Assembly: GCA_019914995.1 (NCBI GenBank)
Contig: CM034130.1
Coordinates: 10,292,001 to 10,356,000, forward strand
DNA: 64,000 bases
Reading direction: 5' to 3'
DNA from: Acanthochlamys bracteata
Lineage: Eukaryota; Streptophyta; Magnoliopsida; Pandanales; Velloziaceae
A program made the position numbers and the translations under genes. This document shows, one piece after another, positions 9,762 to 21,436 of this stretch. Numbering within the stretch: the first letter of the stretch is position 1; every line of letters begins with the position of its first letter. Below the pieces are notes generated by a model that saw only the letters and a program-made list of their open reading frames with translations, did no database searches and was not told the origin of the DNA.

Positions 9762-12700
9762 ATGGCTTCAACTGCCAATGGGACTCGGAAGTTGATGTCA
9801 ATTATCATTGCCCTAGGTCTTTGTGGGTTCTTCTATGTTTTGGGTGCCTGGCAGAAGAGTGGTTACTTGAATAGAGAATATGGCAAGGGTGATAGAATAG
9901 CATTGAGAGTAACACAGGACACTGAATGCGGCATCTTACCTAATCTTAATTTTGAGACTCATCATGGTATTGGGGGCAGCACACTGTTATCTGACTCCAA
10001 AGTTAAAGTTTTTAAGCCATGTGATGATCGCTATACGGACTACACTCCTTGCCATGACCAAATGCGAGCAATGAAATTTCCAAGAGAAAATATGGAATAT
10101 AGGGAAAGGCACTGTCCAGCTGAGAATGAAAAACTACAGTGCCTTATTCCAGCACCTAAAGGTTATGTGACTCCTTTTCGCTGGCCAAAGAGCCGTGACT
10201 ATGTGCCATACGCAAATGTACCATACAAGGCTTTGACTGTTGAAAAAGCAGTACAGAACTGGGTACAGTTTGAGGGTAATGTGTTTAAATTCCCTGGGGG
10301 TGGGACAATGTTTCCTCAAGGAGCAGATGCTTATATAAACACACTGGCCTCTGTCATACCAATGGCAGATGGAACTGTTCGCACTGCACTCGACACGGGA
10401 TGTGGGGTATGCAAGTTTTTGTTCTTAATATATTCTCAAGTTCAAGTCTTTTTCTGATCCGAAGTTGTGATTCTGTATAAGTTAAAAAGTTTTCTTCTCT
10501 TTCTAGTTACCTTCTCTTAATGAAAATCCATGCCTCAAGTCAGAAGGGGATCTTAAAAAAAAGAAATATTATATAATAACTACTGTTCTGCATTCTCATT
10601 ACATCCATTTTAATGACACTTCTGTCTGATGACAATTTTTTTAATACAGCATTCATACTGAGTATTGATTTTACAATGGTATTTCTGTAGGTCGCGAGCT
10701 GGGGTGCTTACCTTTTGAAAAAGAATGTATTAGCTATGTCCTTTGCTCCTCGGGATTCTCATGAAGCACAAGTGCAATTTGCTTTAGAGCGAGGCATACC
10801 TGCAGTTATTGGAGTTCTTGGGACCATAAAGCTTCCTTATCCATCTAGAGCTTTTGATATGGCTCATTGTTCTCGCTGCTTAATTCCTTGGACATCAAAT
10901 GGTTAGTATCTTTTTTGAAGTAATTTAAACATCCTTGTAAAGGAATATAAGAAAACTGAAAATTCCAGTTCTTAAATTAAATAACCAGTTTGATGTTTTT
11001 CCTCAACATTGAATTTTTTTGGTCTATATACTGAAATTATTGATAACCTTATGGCTTCCTCATGCAGCCGGTATGTACATGATGGAAGTAGATAGAGTCC
11101 TTAGACCAGACGGATTCTGGGTATTATCTGGTCCACCTATTAATTGGAGGACACATTATAAGTCATGGAACCTGCCAAAGGTGGAACTGGAGAAAGAGCA
11201 GAGCAAGATAGAGGAGTTGGCTAAACTTCTTTGCTGGGAGAAAAAATATGAGAAAGGAGATATTGCCATTTGGAGGAAGAAGCCAAATTCTCTTTCTTGT
11301 CGAAAAGGAGAAGATGCCAATGTTAAGATGTGCAAAAACACGAAGGCTGATGATGTTTGGTACTGCAGTTAATCTGTGTTCTTATATATTTCAGTTTTTT
11401 TAGCATGATTTGGTGGTATGTAGATTCAGGTCTTCTACCTTGAATTTTCACTATCTAATTCTCCAAACCTTATCCATTTTCCTTGTTCTCGGATGCTTTT
11501 CATTTTACATTTATGTTATTATTCATACTGTTACGATTACAATGGCCTAGAAGGATTTGTGTAGTGAATCCCACCTAATGAGTCTAATGCCAGGTTGTTG
11601 CTATTGTGATGTCCGTACTGCGTCTTTCTATGTTGCAATTGGTTCTCAGCAGTTTGTACTGTGGGTTTTAATCTATTTGGTTTTCAATGAAGGTACAAGA
11701 AGATGGAAGCTTGCATCACTCCTCTGCCGAAGGTTAATAATCCAGATGAGGTAGCTGGTGGACCATTAAGTAAATTCCCATCTCGGCTATTTGCAGTTCC
11801 TCCGAGAATATCCAGAAACTTTGTTCCTGGTGTCTCAGCAAAGTCTTACGAGGAGGACAATAAGATGTGGAAGAAGCATGTTAATGCCTACAAGAAGATA
11901 AACAAACTGCTTGTTACGGGTAGATACAGGAATATAATGGATATGAATGCAGGACTTGGAAGTTTTGCAGCAGCACTTGAATCACCAAAACTTTGGGTGA
12001 TGAATGTTGTTCCTACCATAGCCAAAACTGATACTTTGGGTGTTGTATATGAACGAGGTCTAATTGGCATCTATCATGACTGGTAAAGTTTTTCCCTTTG
12101 GTTTCCTACATTTTCCTATGGGTATGAAACTGCTAAACAAGTTGCATGTTCTACACGATTCCAATATAGTCCAGTGTTGACTCGTATCTCGTGCCTGTGT
12201 GCATAACCTCCTCTTATCAAAGCACAGCTTAACATGTATGCTGTGCTCAGTAATTTCTCTTCAACTTCAAAGTTCTCAATTTCATTTCTGGACATTGGAA
12301 AAATTGTTTGCATTTTGTCATGTAATATTGTTCGCTTATCCTTGATAATCAAACACTTGATTTTGTGTATGCAAAGCTTCAGAGTTTAATTTCCATGGCT
12401 CATTATACTACTTCTTTTGTTTTTAATTGAGATTGGCCTTCATTTTTTCTTTCAGGTGTGAGGCTTTCTCCACATATCCAAGGTCATATGATCTCTTACA
12501 TGCAAGCGGCGTTCTCAGCTTGTACAGGAGCAAGTGAGTATTTTTTATGGTGCTCCAATATTATAAGAACTTTGTAACTAGTTTGCAGATATTATCGTAT
12601 GAAACAAGTGTAATATAGTAGAGTCTTCTAATATCTTTGTTTTGAGAGCAGATGTAAGATGGAAGATATCCTTCTGGAAATGGATCGTATCTTACGACCT

Positions 12701-12880
12701 GAAGGAGCTGTTATATTTAGAGATTCAGTCGATATTCTGATTAGGGTAAGAAGATTTGCAGTAGGGATGAGATGGGATGCGAAACTGTTGGACCATGAAG
12801 ATGGCCCATTGGAATCCGAAAAAATTCTAGTTGCTGTCAAGCGGTACTGGGTTGGTAGTGAAACCAATTCAACTCGGTAG
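9762..12880 (+). CDS. Probable methyltransferase, PMT2/PMT14 type (Golgi, DUF248 family)
   Basis: Six coding exons: 9762-10406, 10691-10901, 11068-11359, 11693-12082, 12456-12533 and 12652-12880, giving 614 residues, a usual length for the family. The short basic N terminus is followed by one membrane segment (about residues 13-32, [20 protein letters not shown]), as in type II Golgi proteins. The SAM-binding motif [13 protein letters not shown] is at residues 211-223 and crosses the exon 1/2 junction. Other family blocks are [97 protein letters not shown] and [16 protein letters not shown]. Members are thought to methylate pectic polysaccharides, but the activity of this clade is inferred. 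The ATG at 9762 is used; a TTG six bases upstream would add two residues and is not needed. A type I 5-phosphatase follows on the same strand, as near Arabidopsis PMT14. Confidence 0.96.
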
Positions 12881-15800
12881 CATTCAAACATAGGCGATCT
12901 ACAATGGTCGAGATATAATACCTAAAAGGAATTATGTCAGTGGTTATGGAATGATCAAGCATCTGATGCAGATGACTAGGTTTTCTGCTCGAGATTGGTT
13001 GTAAATCATTATTCTGAGTAATGATTGAAATCTTGGTTCCACAAAGTTTTGTAAATGCGGGTGACCTAGGCGCGTCAAATTGATGTATTCGGGTGTGTGC
13101 AATGCAGGGTGTGCTTCAACTTTGATCATTGTAACTTTGAACTTTGCTTAAATTTGGGATGCTGTCTAAGAACTTGTTCCGAATAGATTTTGTTCAAACC
13201 TTATCATCAGCTTATGAAAGTGTCTTGGTTGAAAAGGAATACATTCATTTTTCTTGCTAGTATTATCACCTCAGTGGCTACTGACCTGACACGTTTGTTC
13301 TTGATCTGTCATCTTTATTTGTTCTTCGTTTGAGACAAGGAAGCTCGATCGTATTGGTACTCGAATGATTTCATTTTATTCGATTTATGTGATGGGTCCT
13401 GTTCTTGCAAGGACTACTGGTGAGACCCAGTTTCAGACTTGGTATATGCAGCAAGTTACAATGCTATGCAACTATCAGAATTTATTATTTTTTATTTAAA
13501 AATAAATATTATTTAAAAATTTTAAATATTTTCGTTAATTTTTTTTATAAAAATCACTCTCAAAATTTTGTTTAAATTTAAATATTGCATAATTTTCTTT
13601 GTTGAGAACCTCAAAAAGAAAGGGAGCCACTTACCTGAGCTGCACATGCTAAAAGACGTATGAGACTATTCTACCAGAATTTGGAAATTTTCGTAGATGT
13701 CGGCGGCGGATGAGATTGGTTAGAAGAAAGAATCTGTCGTATGGAGTCGTGTATCTTAAGCTCTATGTCTTGGCTGACCTTCAAAGGAGAACAAAATGTG
13801 ATTTGGGAACAATCATAAGCAAGAGAGAGTATCTGACACTATGTTTAGGATTTGGAAGACAACCAGAACAAGAAAGTATCCAAAAACATGAGTTGAATGA
13901 AGAAGACAAAGAGGGCTCTAGATTTTCTACTTCTTACTCTACCCTGTCACTCGTGGAAATCAAGTTCTGCTCATTTCAAACACTTAAGGGTATGTTTACA
14001 TACTATATAAACTCACTTTTTTTTAGCTTATTTTAAAGATATGGAATTTTAATTTTTTTTTCAAATTTTGAGTTCAATTTTTTTATGTGTTTTAATTATC
14101 ATTCCAAATTTTATTTTTATTTTCATATCTAATTTTACTTTTATCAAAATTAATTTTAAATTTATTTATTTTAAATACTATTTCAAATTTTGTTTTCATT
14201 GAACTTTAATTTTATGAAGTTCAATTTATCAAAATTCAATTACATACATTTGAGATGCGTCCTTTATCAAACAATTTCACTTTCAATTCATTTTAGAGAA
14301 AGAAATTACAAAAATTAAATTGAATTTTCTCACCAAAAACTTCAAATTCAAATTCAAATTCTAAAACTAAATATTTTATTTTTTATTCACTTTTAATAAA
14401 AAATAAATATAAAAATTTATTTTTTTATCAAACTTATTTGAAAATCTAACTAAATTTTTATAAACACTTTAGTAAAATAAATTTAACGCTAGATAAAACA
14501 ATGCTTAAACATTCCGGCACCACTTTCTTCAGCAATAGTGATGGAGTTGTACTCTTCATAGACTTTTGTTCATCAGAAACCATAGTCATCTGTCATTTCA
14601 CAGTCGAGCTGCAATCACTACAAGGGGAGTATCTAATTCTGCACTGTCGAAACAAAAATCTCTTTCGTGATCTCAAAAAAAAAATCCTTTTTTCATTTTC
14701 TCAGAAGGAAAGAAGAATCAGTATTGCAATTTGGTAATTTTATCTCTCCATAATCCTGTTTCTGTTGAAAAAAAAAAAAAAAGCTCTGTTTTTTACTGAT
14801 CCTGTCTTTTGAGATGTCATGCCAAAAAATAGAAGATATATCTCTCATAGCCGTAGGGTAATCATATCTGCTTGTTCTGTTATTATTAGTTTCTTTATGA
14901 ATGATTTTATTCTCCTTCCATAATCTTCTTGTAAAACTGTTGTTGTTTGCGTCTGTCTCTTCATCTAAGTAAAAGTCAGAGAATTGAAATCAGAGAACCT
15001 AAAAAGTGCAAGAATCAGGCAAGCACCCAGTGCGTGGAGGAGCCCACGATACCCACTTGAACTATTCTCTCACGCTCTCTAACTCTATTTTTTGGCGCTA
15101 AGAAAGACTTCAAAAATCTGGTATCTTTTTTCATACAGACCCCACAATCTCGTGATTTCTCAACATCTTCTTCCTGTCTTCTCTCAATATCTTTCTGGAT
15201 CCTTTCCATTCTCTGTTGTTACATCCACAAGCTCTTTCCTTTGCTGTGAAGGAGGAGGAAAAGTAAATAGAGAGCATGACAATTCCACATCTGTCACCGC
15301 CTTGAATTAAAAGGTTTCTCCCTCTAGAGGAAGATTGATTCTTTAACGATCTGAATTCCTACCGCCGATGTCGTCATGGATCATGCATCACTATCTCCAC
15401 CAACACATCTGGTCTACTGTACTTGGGAAGTCAAAATCTGCTTTGTCCATCTCCAGCTATGTCTCTCCTTGGTTTATCTTAGTGATGCAGATTCTTGACT
15501 TTATAATGTCGTTGTTCATGCAAATGCCTTACTGGATCAAGTGGATGGCGGTGCTCCAGATTTTTCTTCTTGATAGGGATTGCAAACTCTAAAATTAATT
15601 GGAGAATCGTTGAGCATTATTAATTTCGTCTTCTTGGCACAAGGACAGATGATCAAAGGACATAGTTTGTGGTGTGCAAACCAAAACTTTTCAAGTGTGC
15701 TTGTAGATCTACTATACCACATGCTTACTTCCTTTATTCCCCTATAATGCATCTTTCCTTTGGTTTCATACCTTCCCTCTTTGCAGTTTAAGGCAATCGA

Positions 15801-15882
15801 GTGTTCTTCCTAGTAATGTGAGCATCTTGACCACGGTATTTAAATTGTGTATCTGAACAACCTAATCCCTATCTTCGAAACC
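12881..15882. other. Intergenic: PMT 3' UTR, AT-rich block, 5-phosphatase leader
   Basis: 12881 to about 13250 is likely PMT 3' UTR. 13480-13600 and 14030-14480 are A+T-rich with no coding signal; the second has many AAATTTTAAT-like stretches and looks like an insertion. A 108-codon frame at 13710-14036 is unrecognised and unsupported. About 14750-15880 should hold the promoter and 5' leader of the inositol phosphatase gene. It has several ATGs, including a 74-codon frame at 15368-15592 (see findings). Confidence 0.4.
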
Positions 15883-18800
15883 ATGAGAACCAGGAGAGCA
15901 AAACGTGCTGCGGTAACGGAACTATCTTCACGTTTGTTATTTATGAAAATTTATGTGTTTGAAACTAGTGACATTGCCCATTACAAGCATTCATAGGTAC
16001 TGATGTTTGAATTCTTGCTGCTTGTGGGCAGTCATTTTGGCCTTCAATTGTGATGAGGAAGTGTCTCAATATCAAGCCAGAGGTGCATGATTTTAGCGAG
16101 GATGAGCTAGAAACTGAGAGTGAGGATGATGGTATGTAGCAGATTCATGTTTCCTTTAACTTTATTTGATATGGTCTTCTAATGCATTGGCCAAAGTATT
16201 GCAAATCTTTGTACTGAGTTTAAAGTACTTGAATTGCTACTTCAAGATGCAAAAGCCACCAGAATAGAGCGGGTCTTTAGTGCCAGAGATGGCGAAGTTA
16301 CACCCTTAAGGCAAGATCCAGGTAAGGCAAATTAAAAACTTTTTTTCCTTCTGAGAAATTAGTCATGCTTGCTTGATATTTTTTAAGGATCTTTATCTTG
16401 TAGTAGCAAGGTTCAAAAGGTCCTACATCATAGGGTCCATAAGGAAGTAATAGGATCATTGTTCGAACCGATCTTTAGAAGATGTGTGTATTTTTTTGCC
16501 ATCATGTATACAGTGAAGGACTTGATTATACAACTGATGATATACAACAAGTGCAAAACTAGCAAGGTTGGTTATGTGATATGTACAAGAAAACTGCCTT
16601 GCTTTTTTGTGCTATGGTTAACGCTTGTTTTAATCTCTTAGTTTTTCAGAATGTTTCTCTTAGTACTAAAGGTATTACTTTGTCTTCTACTGATGTTTCC
16701 TTATATGCTGGGCATCTTGCTGTTGCACAAGAGCTTTATATGTATATTCTTTGCAGTTCTACTTCAACTTTTTAATTGATTGAAGCACGACACTGAAACA
16801 TGTAGTTAAAATCTCAACTATAATGCTAAAAGAATTTTAAACAGGTCTTATCATTCATTAAAGTCTTTCTTCAGCATGTCGTGACATTATGATGCATGTT
16901 GTGCTGGTAATGGTCATTCAGAAAAACGAAGGAAGAATCACATACCAAGTTTACGGAGAAGAAGATCTGAAACATTGCGAATACAATACATCAATAAAAA
17001 GGATGTAAGGTTAGAGCTTCTGTCTCTTGGCAAGACCTCCATTTTGCTATATGTTTTAGATTTCAAGATGGTGGCGCATGTTGGAAATGAATTCTTTCTG
17101 TTTGGATTATCAAACTTGTACTGCTCATCAACAGGGTGATGGTAGGATCATGGAATGTCGCAGGGGTAGCCCCTTCTGAGGATGCCAAAGTTGATGACTG
17201 GTTATGTGCAAGTGATCCAGCTGATATATACATCCTAGGGTCAGTTGAACTTAGAATATGCTTTCTTGCCACTTGAAAATCTTCATTTTACAGGTCTTGA
17301 ACGTGATGACAATTTCTATAGATTCTTCATCAAAGCCCTAGTGAATGTGTAATAATCTTAATTTCAGCTTTTGGCGCGTTTACTTTGGTATTAAACTCAC
17401 TGATTTTTTAAAAAATGAGTTTGGTAAAAAGTGCATCTATTTGTTTATTTTGTATTAAAATGAGTTTAAAATTTATGTTTACTTTAGTTTAAAAGTGAGT
17501 TTGAAAACCAGCGTAGAGTGCACATGAAATTAGCTATATTTGTTTGGGATAAAGAACTTTAAATGAGCAGGGCTGCCTATTTGCAGCTCAAAGATGTTAG
17601 AATCTGGTAGAATGAATTCTAGAAGTTTGGCTCAGAAAGTTAAAACATTTTCGCTTACAGCAAGGGAACTGACATTGCATATATCTTGCAGTTTTCAGGA
17701 GGTAGTGCCTTTGAATGCTGGGAACATATTGGGAGCGGAAGACAATAGGCCAATTCCAAAGTGGGAAGCCATTATACGGAAATCACTAAACAAGTCTGCG
17801 GAACCAAAGACATCTTTTAAAAGTTACAGTGCTCCTCCTTCACCAATAGCTGAGATACTAACTTCGAGAGATGCAGGGATAGAGAAGAAATGTGAACACG
17901 TAGAAGTGGTAAGAGAGGATTCTGCAATCGATGGCAGCGTCCATGCAGAAACCAGAAGTGAATGTATTAACATTGGAAACAAATCCCAACATGGAAGAAC
18001 TTCGAGTATTAACTGTAGACGCAAGCTCGACTGGCCTGAATATTCACTAGACATGCCAACACAAGGTCTGAATTGGGGCACAAAACTGCAAAGAACTTTG
18101 AGTGCTCCACGAATTAGAATTGATTGGCTGCTCGATCCTGAGGATCCATCAGATTACTTACCACAATCTTCTGGACTGAAACGAGAGTACCGTAGTTCTG
18201 GAAACCTTGGAATGCTTTTCCTGGAAATGCAAGACGTGCCCGAAACTCTGAGTTCACTTGATTGTGTTCTGGACAAATCCTCTGACGAGGAAGATTCTTC
18301 TTCAGGAATAAGTCCAAATGAAGATAGAGCCAACGTACAACAAGCCAAACCTCATCGAAAATACGTTCGCATAGTTAGTAAACAGATGGTCGGTATCTAC
18401 ATATCTGTTTGGGTATGTCGAAGGCTGAGGAGGCATATAAACAACCTGAAGGTTTCACCTGTAGGTGTGGGACTAATGGGATATATGGGAAATAAGGTAC
18501 TTATTTTCAGTTTCTATTTCTTCCTAGGGGAGAACTTTGTACAAATTAGGTCCATCATCACTTCTTCCTATAACATGATCTCTATTGCAGGGATCCATTT
18601 CTGTGAGCATGTCTCTTTTCCAAACAAGGTTTTGTTTCGTGTGCTCTCATCTCTCGTCTGGCAGCAAGGATGGGGATCAACACAGGCGCAACTCAGATGT
18701 GTACGATATCCTACGGAGAACCAGATTTGCTTCAGCTTTGGATGCCCACCAACAACTGACAATACCGTCGCATGAGTAAGAATGAATACTCTTTTTCCAT

Positions 18801-19813
18801 ACTGATGACTTAATTTACGTCTCGCGATCTGGCGTGTTCATCTCTTGCATCCACAAATTGCTGAGATTTATGCTTTCGTATGTTTCTTTTGCACTCATGG
18901 AATGATCATTTAGTAACCTCAACGTTAATTCAAATTATTTTAATTTTTTAAAATAAAAAATAAAGCTTATTTTTAAAAATTTATAAAATATTTTTCAGAT
19001 TTTCTTTTTAAAATCACTATCAAACATCACTTCAGTCAACGCTGATCGGCTTGTTAAGATAAAAATTTATATGGAACCATCTCCAAATTTATTCTTTTAT
19101 AGTATTTGTTTGGTGGTTACATTTTACTTCATTTATATTAAATATAACCATCAAAAGCTGTTTTTTTACTGAATCTTTCTAACTGAAACAGTCGTATATT
19201 CTGGTTCGGGGATTTGAATTATCGTCTAAATATGTCTGACAGTGACATAAGGGAGCTTATTGGCAAGCAAAGCTGGGAAACGCTCATGGATTGCGATCAG
19301 GTGCGACTCTGAGTTCCATTATTTTCTTTGACGAGAAAAATGTGCAGAGCAATCTACTGAAGCTATTTGCATGGATTTGACAGCTTACGAGGGAGCTCAG
19401 AAGTGGAGGAATATTTGATGGTTGGAGAGATGGCGTGATTGATTTTCCACCTACATATAAATACCAGATGAACTCCGATAGATACGTCGGAGAGAGTGGC
19501 AGAGAATGCGAAAAAAGGAGATCACCAGCATGGTAAATTTCTCGGACCTTCTTAGTTCTTGCTAGTAAAATTTCCATTCTCCGTTCATTGTTTCATTCAA
19601 ATTTATAGGTGCGACCGTATTCTGTGGTTGGGCAAAGGCATTAGGCAGCTCTCTTACAGGAGGTCTGAGCTAGATCTTTCAGATCATCGTCCTGTTAGTT
19701 CAGTTTTTCAAGTTGAAGTTGAAGTGTTTGATCAGAGGAAACTGGAAAGAGTTTTAAATTTCACCAATGCTGGACTGTCGGCTGAAGATGTTCCTGGTAG
19801 ACGGAAAAGATGA
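15883..19813 (+). CDS. Type I inositol polyphosphate 5-phosphatase (IP5P1/IP5P2-like)
   Basis: Ten coding exons: 15883-15912, 16032-16131, 16247-16321, 16922-17009, 17135-17239, 17692-18496, 18591-18775, 19192-19300, 19384-19532 and 19609-19813. The product is 616 residues. The N terminus ([10 protein letters not shown] then [20 protein letters not shown]) closely follows plant type I enzymes. The catalytic domain is split by an acidic, Ser-rich insert in exon 6, as usual in this clade. Visible motifs are WNVAG (about 104-108), [49 protein letters not shown], the signature [10 protein letters not shown] (about 466-475) with its catalytic Asp and Asn, [14 protein letters not shown] and [11 protein letters not shown]. 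The enzyme removes the 5-phosphate from Ins(1,4,5)P3 and related inositol phosphates, dampening calcium and ABA signalling. The first coding exon has only 30 bases; the frame and the RTRR start support it. Confidence 0.96.
17373..17515. repeat. MITE-like insertion in an intron of the 5-phosphatase gene
   Basis: Starts GGCGCGTTTACTTTGG and contains several AAACTCA/TGAGTTT inverted words (ATTAAACTCA at the left, AGTGAGTTTGAAAACC at the right). The left end resembles the right end of the AT-rich block at 21225-21436 read on the other strand (GGGCGCGTTTCTTTGG). It sits in the intron between 17239 and 17692. No clear target-site duplication was seen. Confidence 0.4.
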
Positions 19814-20533
19814 CTCCTATCAAATTCAGAGATCCAAGTGGTCTCAAGCTTCCAAACTCAAAGGCCTTGACATTCAGGATTTGGCAGCTCTTTCAGGTAC
19901 CTAAAAATGTTTTCGCTCCATAACCTTGATCAAACTAATAAATAATTAACCCGATATCTTCCGGCAAGCAACACTATAGAGAGGTTTTAAAATGCACAAG
20001 CTTCAATGTGCTTGCCGGAAGCCAAGGCGAGGTTCCTACATAATTGCAGATACATCATGGTTCCGTACCAAATCAGAACGGTTCTTAAGAAGATTTACAT
20101 CTGAAATTGTTGTTGACCGGTTGATATTGTCTAGAAATTAAGGTAGTGAGTGAATGCATGTATGAAGATTGCATGCCGGATTTTGCCTATTCTCTTTCTC
20201 CTTTAAATGAAATTAAATTCAGTGCGTGTTTTTCTTAATAAAATAAACTACCTAGAGAGATTAAAATTGAAGTACACAGAACAAAAATGTTCCAAATTTT
20301 TATGTGATCAAAAATTAGAAAAGCACGAGAAAATCATAACTGCAAGAGTATAGTTTCTGAAATTTTTAGCATTTCTGGAGTTTTTCATCTCAGGAACGAC
20401 GCAAAATTCTAAAACTACAATCAGTAAGAACAGTTCTTTTTGAAATCACTAATCAGGAATTTAGTTAAAAATAATCAAATCAAGAAAAACAATGATTACC
20501 ATAATAGTGGAAAGAAAATTATATAATGAAATT
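19814..20533. other. 3' flank of 5-phosphatase and spacer
   Basis: 19814-19900 is probably 3' UTR, possibly with a splice donor at 19897 (TTTCAG|GTACCT). 19960-20500 has no coding signal. I looked for further C/D box signals on the minus strand here and found none in the right order. Confidence 0.4.
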
Positions 20534-20632
20534 GATGGCGATCAGAACCTGTCGGGATAATCAAGAGTCATCACAACTACGAGTATCAGTGGATTGACAG
20601 ACTTTCGATTTGTTCCTCGTCACTTCGCCATC
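20534..20632 (-). ncRNA. C/D box snoRNA, U33-like, guide to 18S rRNA
   Basis: Minus-strand RNA of about 99 nt. Ends GATGGCGA (20632-20625) and TCGCCATC (20541-20534) form an 8-bp terminal stem. Box C is GTGACGA (20623-20617), D' is CTGA (20589-20586), C' is GTGATGA (20574-20568) and D is CTGA (20545-20542). One base upstream of D' is AGTCTGTCAATCC (20603-20591), complementary over 13 nt to plant 18S rRNA GGATTGACAGACT. By the box D plus five rule the target is the first U of GGAUUGACAG, the site of yeast Um1269 (snR55) and human Um1326 (U33/SNORD33), so it is very likely the plant U33 homologue. The second guide, upstream of D (TTATCCCGACAGG), was not matched to rRNA from memory. The rRNA match and homologue naming rest on memory. 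Confidence 0.88.
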
Positions 20633-20712
20633 ATCATCAATCATGTAAATCGAATCCAATTGAAGAAGAAGAAATAAATAAAAGAAGAAACAAAACTTTA
20701 ACGCTAGATAGA

Positions 20713-20791
20713 TTGCTCAGAACTTCTTAGAGGGTTGTGCTACCATCATCGATTTCTCCGGAAACACAGATCTATTCATTCATCACAGCAA
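20713..20791 (-). ncRNA. C/D box snoRNA, U61-like, guide to 18S rRNA
   Basis: Minus-strand RNA of about 79 nt. Box C is a perfect GTGATGA (20786-20780) and box D is CTGA (20720-20717), with flanking TTGC/GCAA (20791-20788 with 20716-20713) as a 4-bp terminal stem. The DNA just upstream of box D reads CCCTCTAAGAAGTT, complementary to 18S rRNA CTTCTTAGAGGG over 12 bp and extendable by a G-U and an A-U pair. The predicted methylated base is the second U of CUUCUUAGAGGG, the region targeted by human U61. No convincing D' box was seen; a weak internal C'-like CGATGATGG lies near 20743-20751. It sits about 80 nt upstream of the U33-like RNA in the same orientation, consistent with one dicistronic precursor. 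Confidence 0.8.
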
Positions 20792-20993
20792 AGCAATAAA
20801 CAATTTGATGAGCAAAATCACATCAACAAAATCATCGAAAAACAAAGAAGAAAAACGAATTTTCTTTATCGATCGATCAACAAGAAACACAACACGGAGA
20901 TACAGATCAGAGCAAGAAAAGCAGAAGAACAGATTTTCTTATCTATTCAATTCAGTAATAGAATAAATCAACAATATAACACGGATAGGGAGC

Positions 20994-21017
20994 GAGAGAG
21001 AGAGAGAGAGAGAGAGA
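20994..21017. repeat. (GA)n microsatellite
   Basis: Uninterrupted GA/AG dinucleotides for about 24 bases, in what should be the 5' part of the minus-strand snoRNA precursor. Confidence 0.95.
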
Positions 21018-21041
21018 TGGAGGTGTTTCATATAGTTGGAC

Positions 21042-21118
21042 AACCCTAGTTTCGGAGATGGCTTGATTTTCAGCAACTTTAAGCCTCATTTCAAGTGAGC
21101 CCATTTTGGCCCAGCCCA
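21042..21118 (-). promoter_or_regulatory. Promoter of the snoRNA pair: three Site II elements and a telo-box
   Basis: On the minus strand TGGGCT occurs at 21118-21113, TGGGCC at 21113-21108 and TGGGCT at 21103-21098. A telo-box core AACCCTA is at 21042-21048 (plus orientation). Site II (TGGGCY) together with a telo-box is the typical promoter grammar of plant ribosomal-protein and snoRNA genes. Both lie about 250-330 bases upstream of the first snoRNA, and no protein start is nearby on this strand. Confidence 0.65.
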
Positions 21119-21224
21119 TAAACATATCAACGATCAACTGTAGGTCAACATCAAAAGGTACAAACACTGTCATTACCAATAACATTAACACAAATCACTT
21201 AATAAACATATTTACCAATATTTA

Positions 21225-21436
21225 AACTCAATTTTTTCGGTCAAAAATTTACTTTTAATTCACTTAAAGTAATAAAATACTTAATTCAATTTTTTTGGGC
21301 TAAAAATTCTACTTCTAAAATTTTAAATTTACAACTAACTAGTTTTACTTCTAAACCATTTTCAAAACAAAATAGTACAAAAATGAGATTCACTTTCGAT
21401 TTTCACTCCCAATTTTTTGCCCAAAGAAACGCGCCC
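21225..21436. repeat. AT-rich MITE-like block
   Basis: Read on the minus strand it begins GGGCGCGTTTCTTTGGGCAA, similar to the left end of the element at 17373-17515. The body is AT-rich with repeated TTTACTTTTAA and AATTTTTTTGGG words. The left boundary is uncertain. Confidence 0.35.

Noticed and set aside
13710..14036. 108-codon plus-strand frame
   Set aside because: No recognisable family, composition unlike neighbouring genes, and it runs into an AT-rich insert.
20300..20533. Further C/D box snoRNAs next to the pair
   Set aside because: CTGA words occur but no C box follows in the right order and distance.
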